The translations under genes were made by a program, and so were the position numbers. Of a DNA stretch of 64,000 nt, positions 9,105-16,564 are shown piece by piece. The stretch spans positions 1 through 64,000 of the forward strand of contig NZ_KB904663.1 in assembly GCF_000380165.1 (NCBI RefSeq), read 5' to 3'. The DNA comes from Wenjunlia vitaminophila DSM 41686 (GTDB lineage: Bacteria > Actinomycetota > Actinomycetes > Streptomycetales > Streptomycetaceae). The notes beneath the pieces are model-generated. The model did no database searches. It was not told where the DNA came from and worked only from the letters and a program-made list of their open reading frames with translations. Positions within the stretch are counted from its first letter, which is position 1. The number at the start of each line of letters is the position of its first letter.

Positions 9105-10919
9105 TCAGGAGAACGTTTCGACGTACTCCTCGGTGGGTCCCAGTTCGGGTCGGTCGCGTAGCTCGACCCGGTCACCCAGCCGCTGGAGCTCCAGCAGGGT
9201 GACGGTGTTCTCCCCCGGCACCAGCAGCGGCGAGGGCAGGTAGAGGGTGGTCTGCGGGCCGATCTCCCAGTAGCGGCCCAACAGGTGGCCGTTGACCCAC
9301 GCGAAGCCCTTGGCGAAGCCCGGGAAGGCGAGGAAGGCGTCCGCGGGCTCGGGGATGGTGAACCGTGCCGTGGCGAAGCCCGCGGAACCGTCCGGTTCCG
9401 CGGCCGAGACGGCACGGGCCAGGTCGTCCGGGGTCCACTCGTCGAGCGGCAGACGGTGCATCGTCCAGCCGTGCACCAGGCGGCGGCCGAGCGTGACGGC
9501 GCCGAGGACGCCCTTGTGCAGGCCCAGCAGGGGGCCGTAGTTGACGCGCCCCTGGTTCTCCACCAGGAGTTCCAGCCGCACCCGTTCGCCGTCCCCCGTG
9601 ACGTCGAGCGAGGCGGTCTCCCGGTCGAGGACGCCGACGGGGGCGCCGTCGAGGAAGACCTGTGCGCGGTCGTGCAGACCCCGGACCGTCAGGGTGTTGG
9701 CCCCGCTCGGCAACCGCGGTTCGGCGCGGTAGAGGACGAGGCCGGAGGCCTGCTCCAGTTCCTCGAAGCTCAACGGGTGGGGCGAGGCCACCGCCGGGGA
9801 GACCGCGCCCAGCGCACCCAGCAGTCCCGCGCCCGGGGCGACCGGCAGGGTGCGGGGCGCGAGCACCCGCGGCTGGGCGGGCAGCGGACGGCCCGGTGCC
9901 CCCGTCAGGGCCAGCAACCGATCCCGGATCGCGAAGAACTTGGGGGTCAGCGCGCCGTGCTCGGCGATCGGGGCGTCCGAGTCGTAGCTGGTCACGGTCG
10001 GTTTGATCGCGTCGCCGCCGTGGAGGGCTCCCGCCCACAGACCGAAGTTGGTGCCGCCGTGGGCCATGTACAGGCTGACCGAGCCGCCGGCGTCGAGGAT
10101 GTCGGCGAGTGTTCCCGCAGCGCTCTCCACGGAACGCACGTGGTGCTTCCCGCCCCAGTGGTCGAACCAGCCGTTCCAGAACTCGGCGCACAGGAACGGC
10201 TCGCCCCGGCGGCGTGAGCGCAGCAGCTCGGCGGCCTCGTGGGCGCGGGAGCCGAACGTCGCGGCGGCGAGGTGCCCGGCCAGGGACCCGTGGTCCTGCA
10301 TCGGCCCGGTGGGGCCGTCGGCCGTGTACAGCAGCTCGGTGACACCGCGTTCGACCAGGGCGTCCCGCACCCAGCGGACGTACGCGTGGTCGTCCCCGTA
10401 GCTGCCGTACTCGTTCTCGACCTGCACGGCGACCACGGGACCGCCCCGGGCCGCCTGCAGGGCGGCGACGCGCGGAACCAGCTCGTCGAACCAGCGCCCG
10501 ACCTCGGTGAGGAAGGGCTCGTGGGAGGAGCGGACCCGCATGCCCGGCCTGCCGGTCAACCAGGCCGGCAGCCCGCCGTTGTCCCACTCGGCGCAGATGT
10601 AGGGGCCGGGCCGGACGATCACGTCAAGGCCGGTGTCCTGGGCGAGCCGGACGAACCGTTCGACGTCCTGCCAGCCGGTGAAGCGGTACCGGCCGGGGCG
10701 CGGCTCGTGGAAGTTCCACGGCACGTAGGTGTCCACGGTGTTCAGGCCCATGGCCGCGACCCGCTGGAGCCGGTCGGCCCACTGCTCGGGGTGGACGCGG
10801 AAGTAGTGCAGCGATCCGGCGAGGACGCGGTGCGGACGGCCGTCGCGCAACAGCGTGCCGTGGGGGTGGGTCAGGACGGGGGCCGGCCGCGCGGGGGCCT
10901 GGGGTGGGGCGCTGCTCAC
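9105..10919 (-). CDS. cytoplasmic GH35 beta-galactosidase
   Basis: A 604-residue family 35 beta-galactosidase. The barrel starts with GSLHYFRVHPEQW and contains GPYICAEWDNGGLP. The acid/base is Glu170 in VENEYGSYG and the nucleophile Glu246 in CAEFWNGWFDHWGG. C-terminal jelly-roll domains contain AKGFAWVNGHLLGRYW. There is no signal peptide, so it acts inside the cell on the imported sugar. Many GH35 enzymes prefer beta-1,3-linked galactose, which fits the Gal-beta-1,3-GalNAc product of the neighbouring GH101. GTG 10919 overlaps the stop of the upstream permease by four bases, so translation is coupled. Confidence 0.93.
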   Translation of the reverse strand: MSSAPPQAPARPAPVLTHPHGTLLRDGRPHRVLAGSLHYFRVHPEQWADRLQRVAAMGLNTVDTYVPWNFHEPRPGRYRFTGWQDVERFVRLAQDTGLDVIVRPGPYICAEWDNGGLPAWLTGRPGMRVRSSHEPFLTEVGRWFDELVPRVAALQAARGGPVVAVQVENEYGSYGDDHAYVRWVRDALVERGVTELLYTADGPTGPMQDHGSLAGHLAAATFGSRAHEAAELLRSRRRGEPFLCAEFWNGWFDHWGGKHHVRSVESAAGTLADILDAGGSVSLYMAHGGTNFGLWAGALHGGDAIKPTVTSYDSDAPIAEHGALTPKFFAIRDRLLALTGAPGRPLPAQPRVLAPRTLPVAPGAGLLGALGAVSPAVASPHPLSFEELEQASGLVLYRAEPRLPSGANTLTVRGLHDRAQVFLDGAPVGVLDRETASLDVTGDGERVRLELLVENQGRVNYGPLLGLHKGVLGAVTLGRRLVHGWTMHRLPLDEWTPDDLARAVSAAEPDGSAGFATARFTIPEPADAFLAFPGFAKGFAWVNGHLLGRYWEIGPQTTLYLPSPLLVPGENTVTLLELQRLGDRVELRDRPELGPTEEYVETFS

Positions 10920-11791
10920 TTGACGGCTCCAGTGGTCATACCGGCGCGCCAGAAGCGCTGGAGGGCGAGGAAGGCGACGACGAGCGGGACGACGGACACC
11001 AGCGACCCGATCACCACCAGCGGCGGGGGCACGGCCACGTGGCTGGCGTTCCAGCCGACGAGTCCGACGGTGACCGGCTGGAGCCGGTCGTCGGAGAGCA
11101 CCATCGCGGGCAGCAGGTAGTTGTTCCAGATCTCGACGAACTGGAAGAGGAAGATGGTCACCAGGGCGGGGAGCATCATCCGGACACTGAGGGTGCGGAA
11201 GATGCGGAACTCCCCGGCGCCGTCGAGCCGGCCGGCCTCGATGACCTCGTCCGGTACGGAGCGCGCGGCGAAGACCCGGGAGAGGTAGACGCCGAACGGG
11301 CTGACGACGCTGGGCAGCAGCACGGCGAGCGGGTTGTTGACCAGGCCGATGCCGGAGAACATCAGGTACAGGGGGAGAGTGAAGAGGATCTTGGGGATCA
11401 GTACCGCGGCGAGCACCAGGCCGAAGACCACCCCGCGCCCCGGGAACTGGTACTTGGCGAGGGTGTAGCCGGCGAGCGCGGACAGGAACGTGCCGACCAG
11501 GGCGCCGACACCGCAGTACAGGACGCTGTTGAGCATCCACCGCCAGAAGATCCCGTCGTTCTGCTCGGTGAGCCGCGTGAGGTTGTCGAAGAGCCCGAAG
11601 CCGTCGAACCACAGCCCGCCGCCGCTGAACTGCTCGCCGAACGGTCTGGTGGCGGCGACGAGCAGCCACCACAGCGGGAAGAGGAAGTAGACGGCGGAGA
11701 CGGCGAGCACCACCATCACCAACGCCCGGCTCACCGGGGTGGTGTCCCGGCGCGCCCGTGGCCCGGCCGGCTTCCTGAGGACGGAACTCAT
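10916..11791 (-). CDS. sugar ABC transporter permease (MalG/UgpE type)
   Basis: A 291-residue inner-membrane permease of the carbohydrate uptake type 1 family. Six hydrophobic segments begin with LVMVVLAVSAVYFLFPLWW. The cytoplasmic EAA loop, EAGRLDGAGEFRIF, contacts the ATPase. ATG 11791 overlaps the preceding permease stop as ATGA. It pairs with the other permease and with the binding protein upstream. No ATPase gene is present; Streptomyces transporters of this type commonly share MsiK, encoded elsewhere. Confidence 0.93.
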   Translation of the reverse strand: MSSVLRKPAGPRARRDTTPVSRALVMVVLAVSAVYFLFPLWWLLVAATRPFGEQFSGGGLWFDGFGLFDNLTRLTEQNDGIFWRWMLNSVLYCGVGALVGTFLSALAGYTLAKYQFPGRGVVFGLVLAAVLIPKILFTLPLYLMFSGIGLVNNPLAVLLPSVVSPFGVYLSRVFAARSVPDEVIEAGRLDGAGEFRIFRTLSVRMMLPALVTIFLFQFVEIWNNYLLPAMVLSDDRLQPVTVGLVGWNASHVAVPPPLVVIGSLVSVVPLVVAFLALQRFWRAGMTTGAVK

Positions 11792-12744
11792 GCCTGATCA
11801 CCCCGGCCGGTCAGCCTGAAGAAGACGAACGACACCACGCCCACCAGCACGGCCAGGACCACCGACTGCGCCGCGGCGTAGGGGTAGTCGCCGGCGGCCA
11901 CCGCCGCCTGCGCCGACATGATCGGGGTGAACGTCGAGGAGACCGCGCCGCTGGAGATGGGTTGCAGCACCGACGGCTCGTTGAACAACTGCGCCGAGCC
12001 GATGATGGAGAAGACCGCGGTCAGGACCAGGGCACTGCGGACCGCCGGGATCTTGATGCTCCAGGCGATCCGCAGGGCGGAGGCGCCGTCCGTCCTGGCT
12101 GCCTCCAGCACCTCCGCAGGGATCGACTGCAGCGCGGCGTAGATGATGATCATGTTGTAGCCGGTCCAGCTCCAGGTGACGATGTTCGCCACCGACCACA
12201 GGACGACGCCGTCGTCGAAGAACGGGATGCGGACGCCGGCCGGTTCCAGCAGGTGGTTGACGGGGCTGGACTGCGAGGCGTACATGAACGACCACACCAG
12301 TGCGGCGCTCACCCCGGGGATCGCGTAGGGCAGGAAGCCGGAGAGCCGGAAGAAGCCCCGGCCCCGTGCGGAACGCGAGTCGATCAGCAGCGCCAGCGTC
12401 AGCGCGACGGCGAGCATCACCGGCACCTGGACGACGCCGAAGAGGGCGACGCGGCCCAGCGAGGCCGTGAAGTCACCGTCGTCAAGGGCCCGCGAGTAGT
12501 TGGCGAGCGGGTCGAACACCTCGGTGGGCCCCGTCAGTCCCAGGCCGGACCGGCGGATGACGAACAGGCTCTTGACCGCCGCGTACACGATGGGCGCCAG
12601 GTACATGGCGAGGAAGAGCACGACGAACGGGCCGCAGAACAACAGGGGGGTCCGCAGGGTCGCCGTGCGGCGCCTCCCGCGGGGGACCGGATCGGCCGCG
12701 CGGCCCGCGGGCGCGGCCTCCGTCCTGGTGGCAGTGGTGGTCAC
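11788..12744 (-). CDS. sugar ABC transporter permease (MalF/UgpA type)
   Basis: A 318-residue permease, first of the pair. A charged N-terminus precedes PLLFCGPFVVLFLAMYLAP (TM1). Further segments and the EAA loop EAARTDGASALRIAWSIKIP follow. GTG 12744 is chosen because it gives a normal N-terminus; the longer open frame overlaps the binding-protein gene. It is 35 bases downstream of that gene and overlaps the next permease. Function inferred from context: import of the O-glycan disaccharide. Confidence 0.92.
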   Translation of the reverse strand: MTTTATRTEAAPAGRAADPVPRGRRRTATLRTPLLFCGPFVVLFLAMYLAPIVYAAVKSLFVIRRSGLGLTGPTEVFDPLANYSRALDDGDFTASLGRVALFGVVQVPVMLAVALTLALLIDSRSARGRGFFRLSGFLPYAIPGVSAALVWSFMYASQSSPVNHLLEPAGVRIPFFDDGVVLWSVANIVTWSWTGYNMIIIYAALQSIPAEVLEAARTDGASALRIAWSIKIPAVRSALVLTAVFSIIGSAQLFNEPSVLQPISSGAVSSTFTPIMSAQAAVAAGDYPYAAAQSVVLAVLVGVVSFVFFRLTGRGDQA

Positions 12745-12779
12745 AGGATCTCTTCTCCGAACGGCGGCGGGTCCGCGGG

Positions 12780-14078
12780 TCACCGGGAGGAGACCTGCAT
12801 GCCCTGCTTCTCCAGGGCGGTCACCGTCTTGTCCTGCGCGGTCCCCAGGGCGTCGCTGATGGTGCCCTTGCCGGCCCACGCCTTGCCGAGTCCGTCGTTG
12901 AGGTCCGCGGTCGTCTTCGTCATGACCGGACCCCAGGTCCAGTCGGTGTTCACCCTCGGCGCCGCCTCGGCGAAGACCTCGTAGATCTTCTGTCCGCCGA
13001 AGTACGGATCACCCGACGTCAGCGCGGGCAGGTCCAGCAGCGACGTGGCGGCGGGGAAGAGCGACGCCTTCTCCACCAGCGTCCCGAACACCTCGCGGTC
13101 CGTGCTCATCCAGTGCGCGAACTCCCAGGCGGCCTCGGGTGACTCGCAGTCCTTCAGCACCGCGGTCGACGACCCGCCGGCGTTGCCTACCTCGTCGCCG
13201 CCCTCGGTCCACTGCGGCATGGGCGCCACGGCCCACTTGCCCGAGGCGTCCTTGGCGCCACCCTTGATCACGCCGGCCTGCCAGACGGCCCCGACGACCG
13301 TGGCGATCTCGCCCCTGCCGATGCCGGTGTACCAGGACTGGTCGTACATGGGGGCGTCGCTGATCAGACCGTCGTCCACCAGCCCCTGCCAGTACCCCGC
13401 CACCTTCTCGTTGGCTTCCGAGGCGAGGGAGACCTCCCACGCGTCGCCGTCGATGCCGAACCACGGGGCGCCCGCCTGCCAGGCCAGACCCGCGTAGTCG
13501 TAGTCCAGGTAGGGCGACGAGATGAACCTGTCCGGGTCGGAGGCGTGGATCTTCTTCGCCGCGGCGCGGTACTCCTCCCACGTCGTGGGGGGTTCCAGGC
13601 CGAGCGAGTCGAACAGCTCCTTGTTGTAGAAGAGAGCCATCGGGCCGGTGTCAACGGGGGCGGCATAGACGTTCTCGCCGAGCGTCACGGACTTCCAGGC
13701 GGCCTCCTGGAAGTCACCCTTGTCATCGTTCGCATACTTCGCCACGTTCTGCAGTGCCCCCTGCGCGGCGAAGCTGGGCAGGGTCTCGTAGCCGACCTGG
13801 GCCAGACACGGGGCGTTGCCCGCCTTCACCGCGTTCAGCATCTTCTGGTAGCCGCCCTTGGCGCCGGGCTGCACCTCCTGGTACGTGACCTCGATGTCGG
13901 GATGCGCGGCGTTGAACGCCTTGACGGCGTCGGCGTAGCCCGGGGCCCAGCCCCAGAATGTTATCGATGCCTTGCCATCGCCCTCCTTGCTCTCGCCCCC
14001 GCCACATCCGGCGATCGCGGCCAGTCCGAGCCCCAGCACCCCTGCCGTTGCGACCGTTCTCCTGATCCGCTTCCTCAC
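12780..14078 (-). CDS. sugar ABC transporter substrate-binding lipoprotein
   Basis: A 432-residue extracellular binding protein of the family 1 sugar group. The lipobox LAAIAGC puts the lipidated Cys at residue 25. The mature part starts ITFWGWAPGY and has the two-lobe pattern with PVDTGPMALFYNKELFD and the Trp-rich stretch SWYTGIGRGE. GTG 14078 follows AAGGAGAG. It is the first gene of the O-glycan locus, transcribed from the promoter at 14179-14207, and carries a second copy of the operator motif inside its coding sequence (13958-13971). Confidence 0.93.
   Translation of the reverse strand: MRKRIRRTVATAGVLGLGLAAIAGCGGGESKEGDGKASITFWGWAPGYADAVKAFNAAHPDIEVTYQEVQPGAKGGYQKMLNAVKAGNAPCLAQVGYETLPSFAAQGALQNVAKYANDDKGDFQEAAWKSVTLGENVYAAPVDTGPMALFYNKELFDSLGLEPPTTWEEYRAAAKKIHASDPDRFISSPYLDYDYAGLAWQAGAPWFGIDGDAWEVSLASEANEKVAGYWQGLVDDGLISDAPMYDQSWYTGIGRGEIATVVGAVWQAGVIKGGAKDASGKWAVAPMPQWTEGGDEVGNAGGSSTAVLKDCESPEAAWEFAHWMSTDREVFGTLVEKASLFPAATSLLDLPALTSGDPYFGGQKIYEVFAEAAPRVNTDWTWGPVMTKTTADLNDGLGKAWAGKGTISDALGTAQDKTVTALEKQGMQVSSR
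13958..13971. promoter_or_regulatory. intragenic second copy of the LacI-type operator motif
   Basis: The 14-mer ATGTTATCGATGCC is identical to the copy in the intergenic region 234 bases away. It lies in codons about 36-40 of the binding-protein gene. A TA-rich 14-mer recurring this close in such GC-rich DNA suggests an auxiliary operator, possibly for looping. Coincidence cannot be excluded. Confidence 0.4.
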
Positions 14079-14178
14079 GGCTCTCTCCTTGAATAACTGC
14101 AGGCAGGAGAGGGTTCAGCTCCTCTGTGGCCCACAACGTCTGATGCGGCGCACCTGGGCGCACGCGTTGATGGCCGGA

Positions 14179-14207
14179 ACTATGACACAGGATGTTATCG
14201 ATGCCAA
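14179..14207 (-). promoter_or_regulatory. promoter of the O-glycan utilisation operon
   Basis: Reading the minus strand, TTGGCA (14207-14202) and CATAGT (14184-14179) are separated by exactly 17 bases. They make a good vegetative -35/-10 pair and would give a leader of roughly 90 bases before the binding-protein start. The operator motif sits on the -35 and spacer. Confidence 0.55.
14192..14205. promoter_or_regulatory. putative LacI-family operator
   Basis: ATGTTATCGATGCC contains a perfect half of the ATGTTATCGATAACAT palindrome that many LacI-family repressors bind, centred on ATCGAT; the other half is degenerate. It overlaps the promoter of the divergent ABC operon, and the LacI gene starts about 90 bases away. 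Inference: the adjacent LacI protein represses here. Confidence 0.55.
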
Positions 14208-14293
14208 TAGTGTGGCCCGCTGTAGACTGCTCTGTGAGACCGGAGCCCGCGATGACGCGGCCCGAAGCCGCGAAGTCCAGGGGGAAACGAGCG

Positions 14294-15367
14294 ATGGCAT
14301 CGGCAACACCGAGGGCCGGGAAGACGCTGACGGAGAAGCGGAGCGGGGGCGACGGCGCGCGCCAGCCCGGCATGACCGACGTCGCCCGGCTCGCCGGGGT
14401 GTCCGCCCAGACGGTGTCACGCACCCTGGCCGGGCACCCCAACGTGCAGCCCAAGACCCGCGCCAAGGTCCTCGCGGCCGTGGAACAACTCGGCTACCGC
14501 AAGAACAACGCGGCGCGCGTACTGTCGTCCGGGCGCAGCCGGACGATCGGCGTCGTGACCCTGCAGACCAACTTCTACTCGCGCGCCAACCTGACCTGCG
14601 GCATCGAGACCGCGGCGCGCGAGGCCGGCTACTCGGTCAGCACCGCGACCACCGCGTCGCTGGACACCGCCGCCATCGAGGACGCGATGACGCGGCTGGC
14701 GGACCAGGGCGTCGAGGGGGTCATCCTCGCCGTGCCGCTGGTCCACGTGAGCCCGAGGATCGAACAGCTCACCCGCTCCGTGCCCACCATCACCGTCGAC
14801 GGGTCGCGGACCCCGGCCACCGAGGTCGTCGCCGTGGACCAGTCCCTGGCGGCGCGCCTGGCCACACGCCACCTGATCGAACTGGGACACGAGAACATCT
14901 GGCACGTCGCGGGCCCCGGGGAGTGGCTCGACGCGTCCAGCCGCTGCGCCGGCTGGCGCGACACCCTGGAAGCGGAGGGCCTGCCCGTGCCGCCGGTGCT
15001 GGAGGGCGACTGGACGCCCGCGTCCGGCTACCGCAACGGCCTGATCCTGGGCAAGATCCCCGACGTCACCGCCGTTTTCGTGGCGAGCGACGAAATGGCC
15101 TTCGGGGTGATCCGCGCCCTCCACGAACTCGGCAGGAAGGTGCCCGAGGACATCTCCGTCGTGGGCGTGGACGACATCGACCTGGCCGAGTACTGCTCGC
15201 CCTCACTCACCACGGTCGCCCAGCCGTTCGCCGAGATGGGGGCGCTGGCGGTCGCCCACCTGATGCGGCACGTGGCCGACCCGGACGCCGCCCCCGCCCC
15301 CGCCTCCGTCGAACCCAAACTGATCGTCCGCGCCAGCACGGGGCGGGTGCGGGGCGCGGCCGGGTAG
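14294..15367 (+). CDS. LacI-family transcriptional regulator of the O-glycan locus
   Basis: A 357-residue repressor. An N-terminal extension of about 26 residues precedes the HTH (MTDVARLAGVSAQTVSRTL) and the hinge GYRKNNAARVLSSGRSRTIG. The periplasmic-binding-protein-like sensor domain follows, with VFVASDEMAFGVIRALHELG and DISVVGVDDIDLA near its end. ATG 14294 has AGGGGGAAA upstream; an internal ATG at the HTH has no SD. It is divergent from the ABC/GH35/GH101 operon, which identifies it as the local regulator. The effector is presumably the imported disaccharide or its product. Confidence 0.92.
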   Translation: MASATPRAGKTLTEKRSGGDGARQPGMTDVARLAGVSAQTVSRTLAGHPNVQPKTRAKVLAAVEQLGYRKNNAARVLSSGRSRTIGVVTLQTNFYSRANLTCGIETAAREAGYSVSTATTASLDTAAIEDAMTRLADQGVEGVILAVPLVHVSPRIEQLTRSVPTITVDGSRTPATEVVAVDQSLAARLATRHLIELGHENIWHVAGPGEWLDASSRCAGWRDTLEAEGLPVPPVLEGDWTPASGYRNGLILGKIPDVTAVFVASDEMAFGVIRALHELGRKVPEDISVVGVDDIDLAEYCSPSLTTVAQPFAEMGALAVAHLMRHVADPDAAPAPASVEPKLIVRASTGRVRGAAG

Positions 15368-15484
15368 CGGTCGCGGCCGGTGCGGGTGCGGCGGGGTGGT
15401 CTTGGTGAACCCGAGCGACCCCGCCTGACCGCATCCGGGGCCCCTGGCACCCACCGGGCCCCGTTGCCCGTGGGGGATGCTCGC

Positions 15485-15904
15485 TCAGGACGTCGGTTCC
15501 GAGGTGTCCTGGGTGAGGGAGGCCAGTGCGCGGGTGCCGAAGGGGTTGTCGATCACGTACCGCCAACGCCCGTCGGAGCCCCGCCGAGCGACGTCGGTGG
15601 CGGTGCCCTCGACGTGCACCGGCCGTCCCTCCCCGTCGGTCCCGTCGATGACCCAGTCAACGATCAACAGCGCCAGGTCCCCGCTGCGGTACACGTGCCG
15701 CGGACGGACCGAGATGGGAACCCCGAGCTTCTGGAGGCGGCCGTTGGCGGCGTGTAGGTCCTGGCCGGTCGCCGGCGTTCCCGGCTGTGGGACCAGCACC
15801 GCCGCGTCCGCGTACACCTGCGCCAGCGCGGCGGCGTCGCCGCTGTTGAACCGCTCGGCGAACACCGCGGGCACCTCTTCGGGGCGATCGGCCAGTTCTC
15901 GCAT
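15485..15904 (-). CDS. SnoaL-like / NTF2-fold protein
   Basis: A protein of about 139 residues with the DUF4440/SnoaL_3 pattern: an N-terminal helix pair PAVFAERFNSGDAAALAQVYADAAVLVP, then strands including VYRSGDLALLIVDWVIDG and WRYVIDNPFG. The cone-shaped NTF2 fold is used by isomerases, hydrolases and orphan ligand-binding proteins, so no reaction can be named. ATG 15904 fits the fold start; a GTG at 15949 would add 15 residues. It is divergent from the HxlR relic, a common pairing of an HxlR regulator with its target gene. Confidence 0.75.
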   Translation of the reverse strand: MRELADRPEEVPAVFAERFNSGDAAALAQVYADAAVLVPQPGTPATGQDLHAANGRLQKLGVPISVRPRHVYRSGDLALLIVDWVIDGTDGEGRPVHVEGTATDVARRGSDGRWRYVIDNPFGTRALASLTQDTSEPTS

Positions 15905-15967
15905 GATCGACAGACGTCCTTCCGGGGCGGGAGAATCGAAGTGCCCCACACGCTAGGAGGCGATCTC

Positions 15968-16144
15968 GTGACTCACCGAACGGTTGGTCACCCGGCAGGG
16001 CTCCCCGACGACCCGCACGCCCACACCACCGCGCCCACCCCCGAATGCCCCGTCGAGATCACGCTGGCGGCCCTGCACGGCCGTTGGACCACGCTGGTGG
16101 TCCGCGAACTGCTCCGTGGCGACCGCTCCCGTCGGCGCCTGTGA
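15968..16144 (+). pseudogene. 3'-truncated HxlR-family regulator at the island junction
   Basis: GTG 15968 follows a perfect AGGAGG. The product matches HxlR winged-helix regulators (CPVEITLAALHGRWTTLV then VRELLRGDRS) and then stops at 58 residues after RRRL. The family normally continues with SELRRALPGIS and the wing, about 110-130 residues in all. Similarity ends at about 16130, where base composition drops. The missing half is not found downstream of the island. This is therefore a gene cut by the rearrangement that placed the restriction-modification island here. Confidence 0.7.
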
Positions 16145-16263
16145 GTGTTCGAGCTTGATAATGCGGTGCCCATGTTGTGTTCGAGGTCTGGGGTAATCGC
16201 GTCAGCAGCGTAGACTCCCATGCTCAAGAACCGAGCGAAACCAACATCTTCCTTGAAACCCAT
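16141..16263 (-). pseudogene. 5' fragment of an unknown gene coupled to the controller gene
   Basis: ATG 16263 overlaps the stop of the controller gene as TGATG, a typical coupled start. The frame reads [16 protein letters not shown] then VYAADAITPDLE for about 41 codons. After that it enters DNA that codes, on the other strand, for the HxlR relic. The open frame runs to 15988 only by chance. I do not recognise the protein. The gene seems to have lost its 3' part at the same junction that truncated HxlR. Confidence 0.45.
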
Positions 16264-16502
16264 CAAATGCCTTCGAGTAGATGTGCGGCATCGACCTTAA
16301 GTGCACGTGCGAGGGCAATGATGTTGTCAAGGCTTACGTTGCGCTGACCTCGTTCCAACGAAGAGACGTAGGTGCGGTGGATCCCCGCAGCTTCCGCGAG
16401 CTCTTCTTGTGAGAGGCCTACCGAGAGACGGTACTCCCGCACGCGGCGGCCAAACGCCTCGCGATGCCGCTGAATGCGGGGTTTGTCGGAGGCTTGCGTC
16501 AT
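16263..16502 (-). CDS. XRE-family controller (C) protein of the restriction-modification island
   Basis: A 79-residue single-domain HTH protein: [20 protein letters not shown], then [20 protein letters not shown] and [20 protein letters not shown]. The length and the SxLERGxRNVSL pattern are those of controller proteins of type II restriction-modification systems (C.PvuII, C.AhdI), which time endonuclease expression after entry into a new host. It diverges from the methyltransferase gene, and a C-box-like site lies between them. No clear SD precedes ATG 16502, so the message may have a very short leader. Confidence 0.8.
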   Translation of the reverse strand: MTQASDKPRIQRHREAFGRRVREYRLSVGLSQEELAEAAGIHRTYVSSLERGQRNVSLDNIIALARALKVDAAHLLEGI

Positions 16503-16535
16503 GATGTAAGGACGCTAGGACGGTGCAGACGATGG

Positions 16536-16548
16536 GTCTACAGACTAT
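16536..16548. promoter_or_regulatory. C-box-like operator between controller and methyltransferase genes
   Basis: GTCTACAGACTAT has the GTCT-N2-AGAC dyad. The exact reverse complement occurs before the endonuclease gene at 18478-18490. C proteins of this family bind GACT/AGTC-type dyads. A further AGAC half-site lies at 16527-16530. The position fits control of both divergent genes. Confidence 0.6.
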
Positions 16549-16551
16549 GAG

Positions 16552-16557
16552 TAACAT
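16552..16557 (+). promoter_or_regulatory. candidate -10 element for a leaderless methyltransferase message
   Basis: TAACAT ends seven bases before the ATG at 16565, and no SD precedes any of the in-frame starts (GTG 16523, ATG 16532, 16547, 16565). This suggests that transcription starts at or next to ATG 16565. No good -35 is seen, in keeping with control by a bound protein. Confidence 0.35.
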
Positions 16558-16564
16558 TGGCGGC

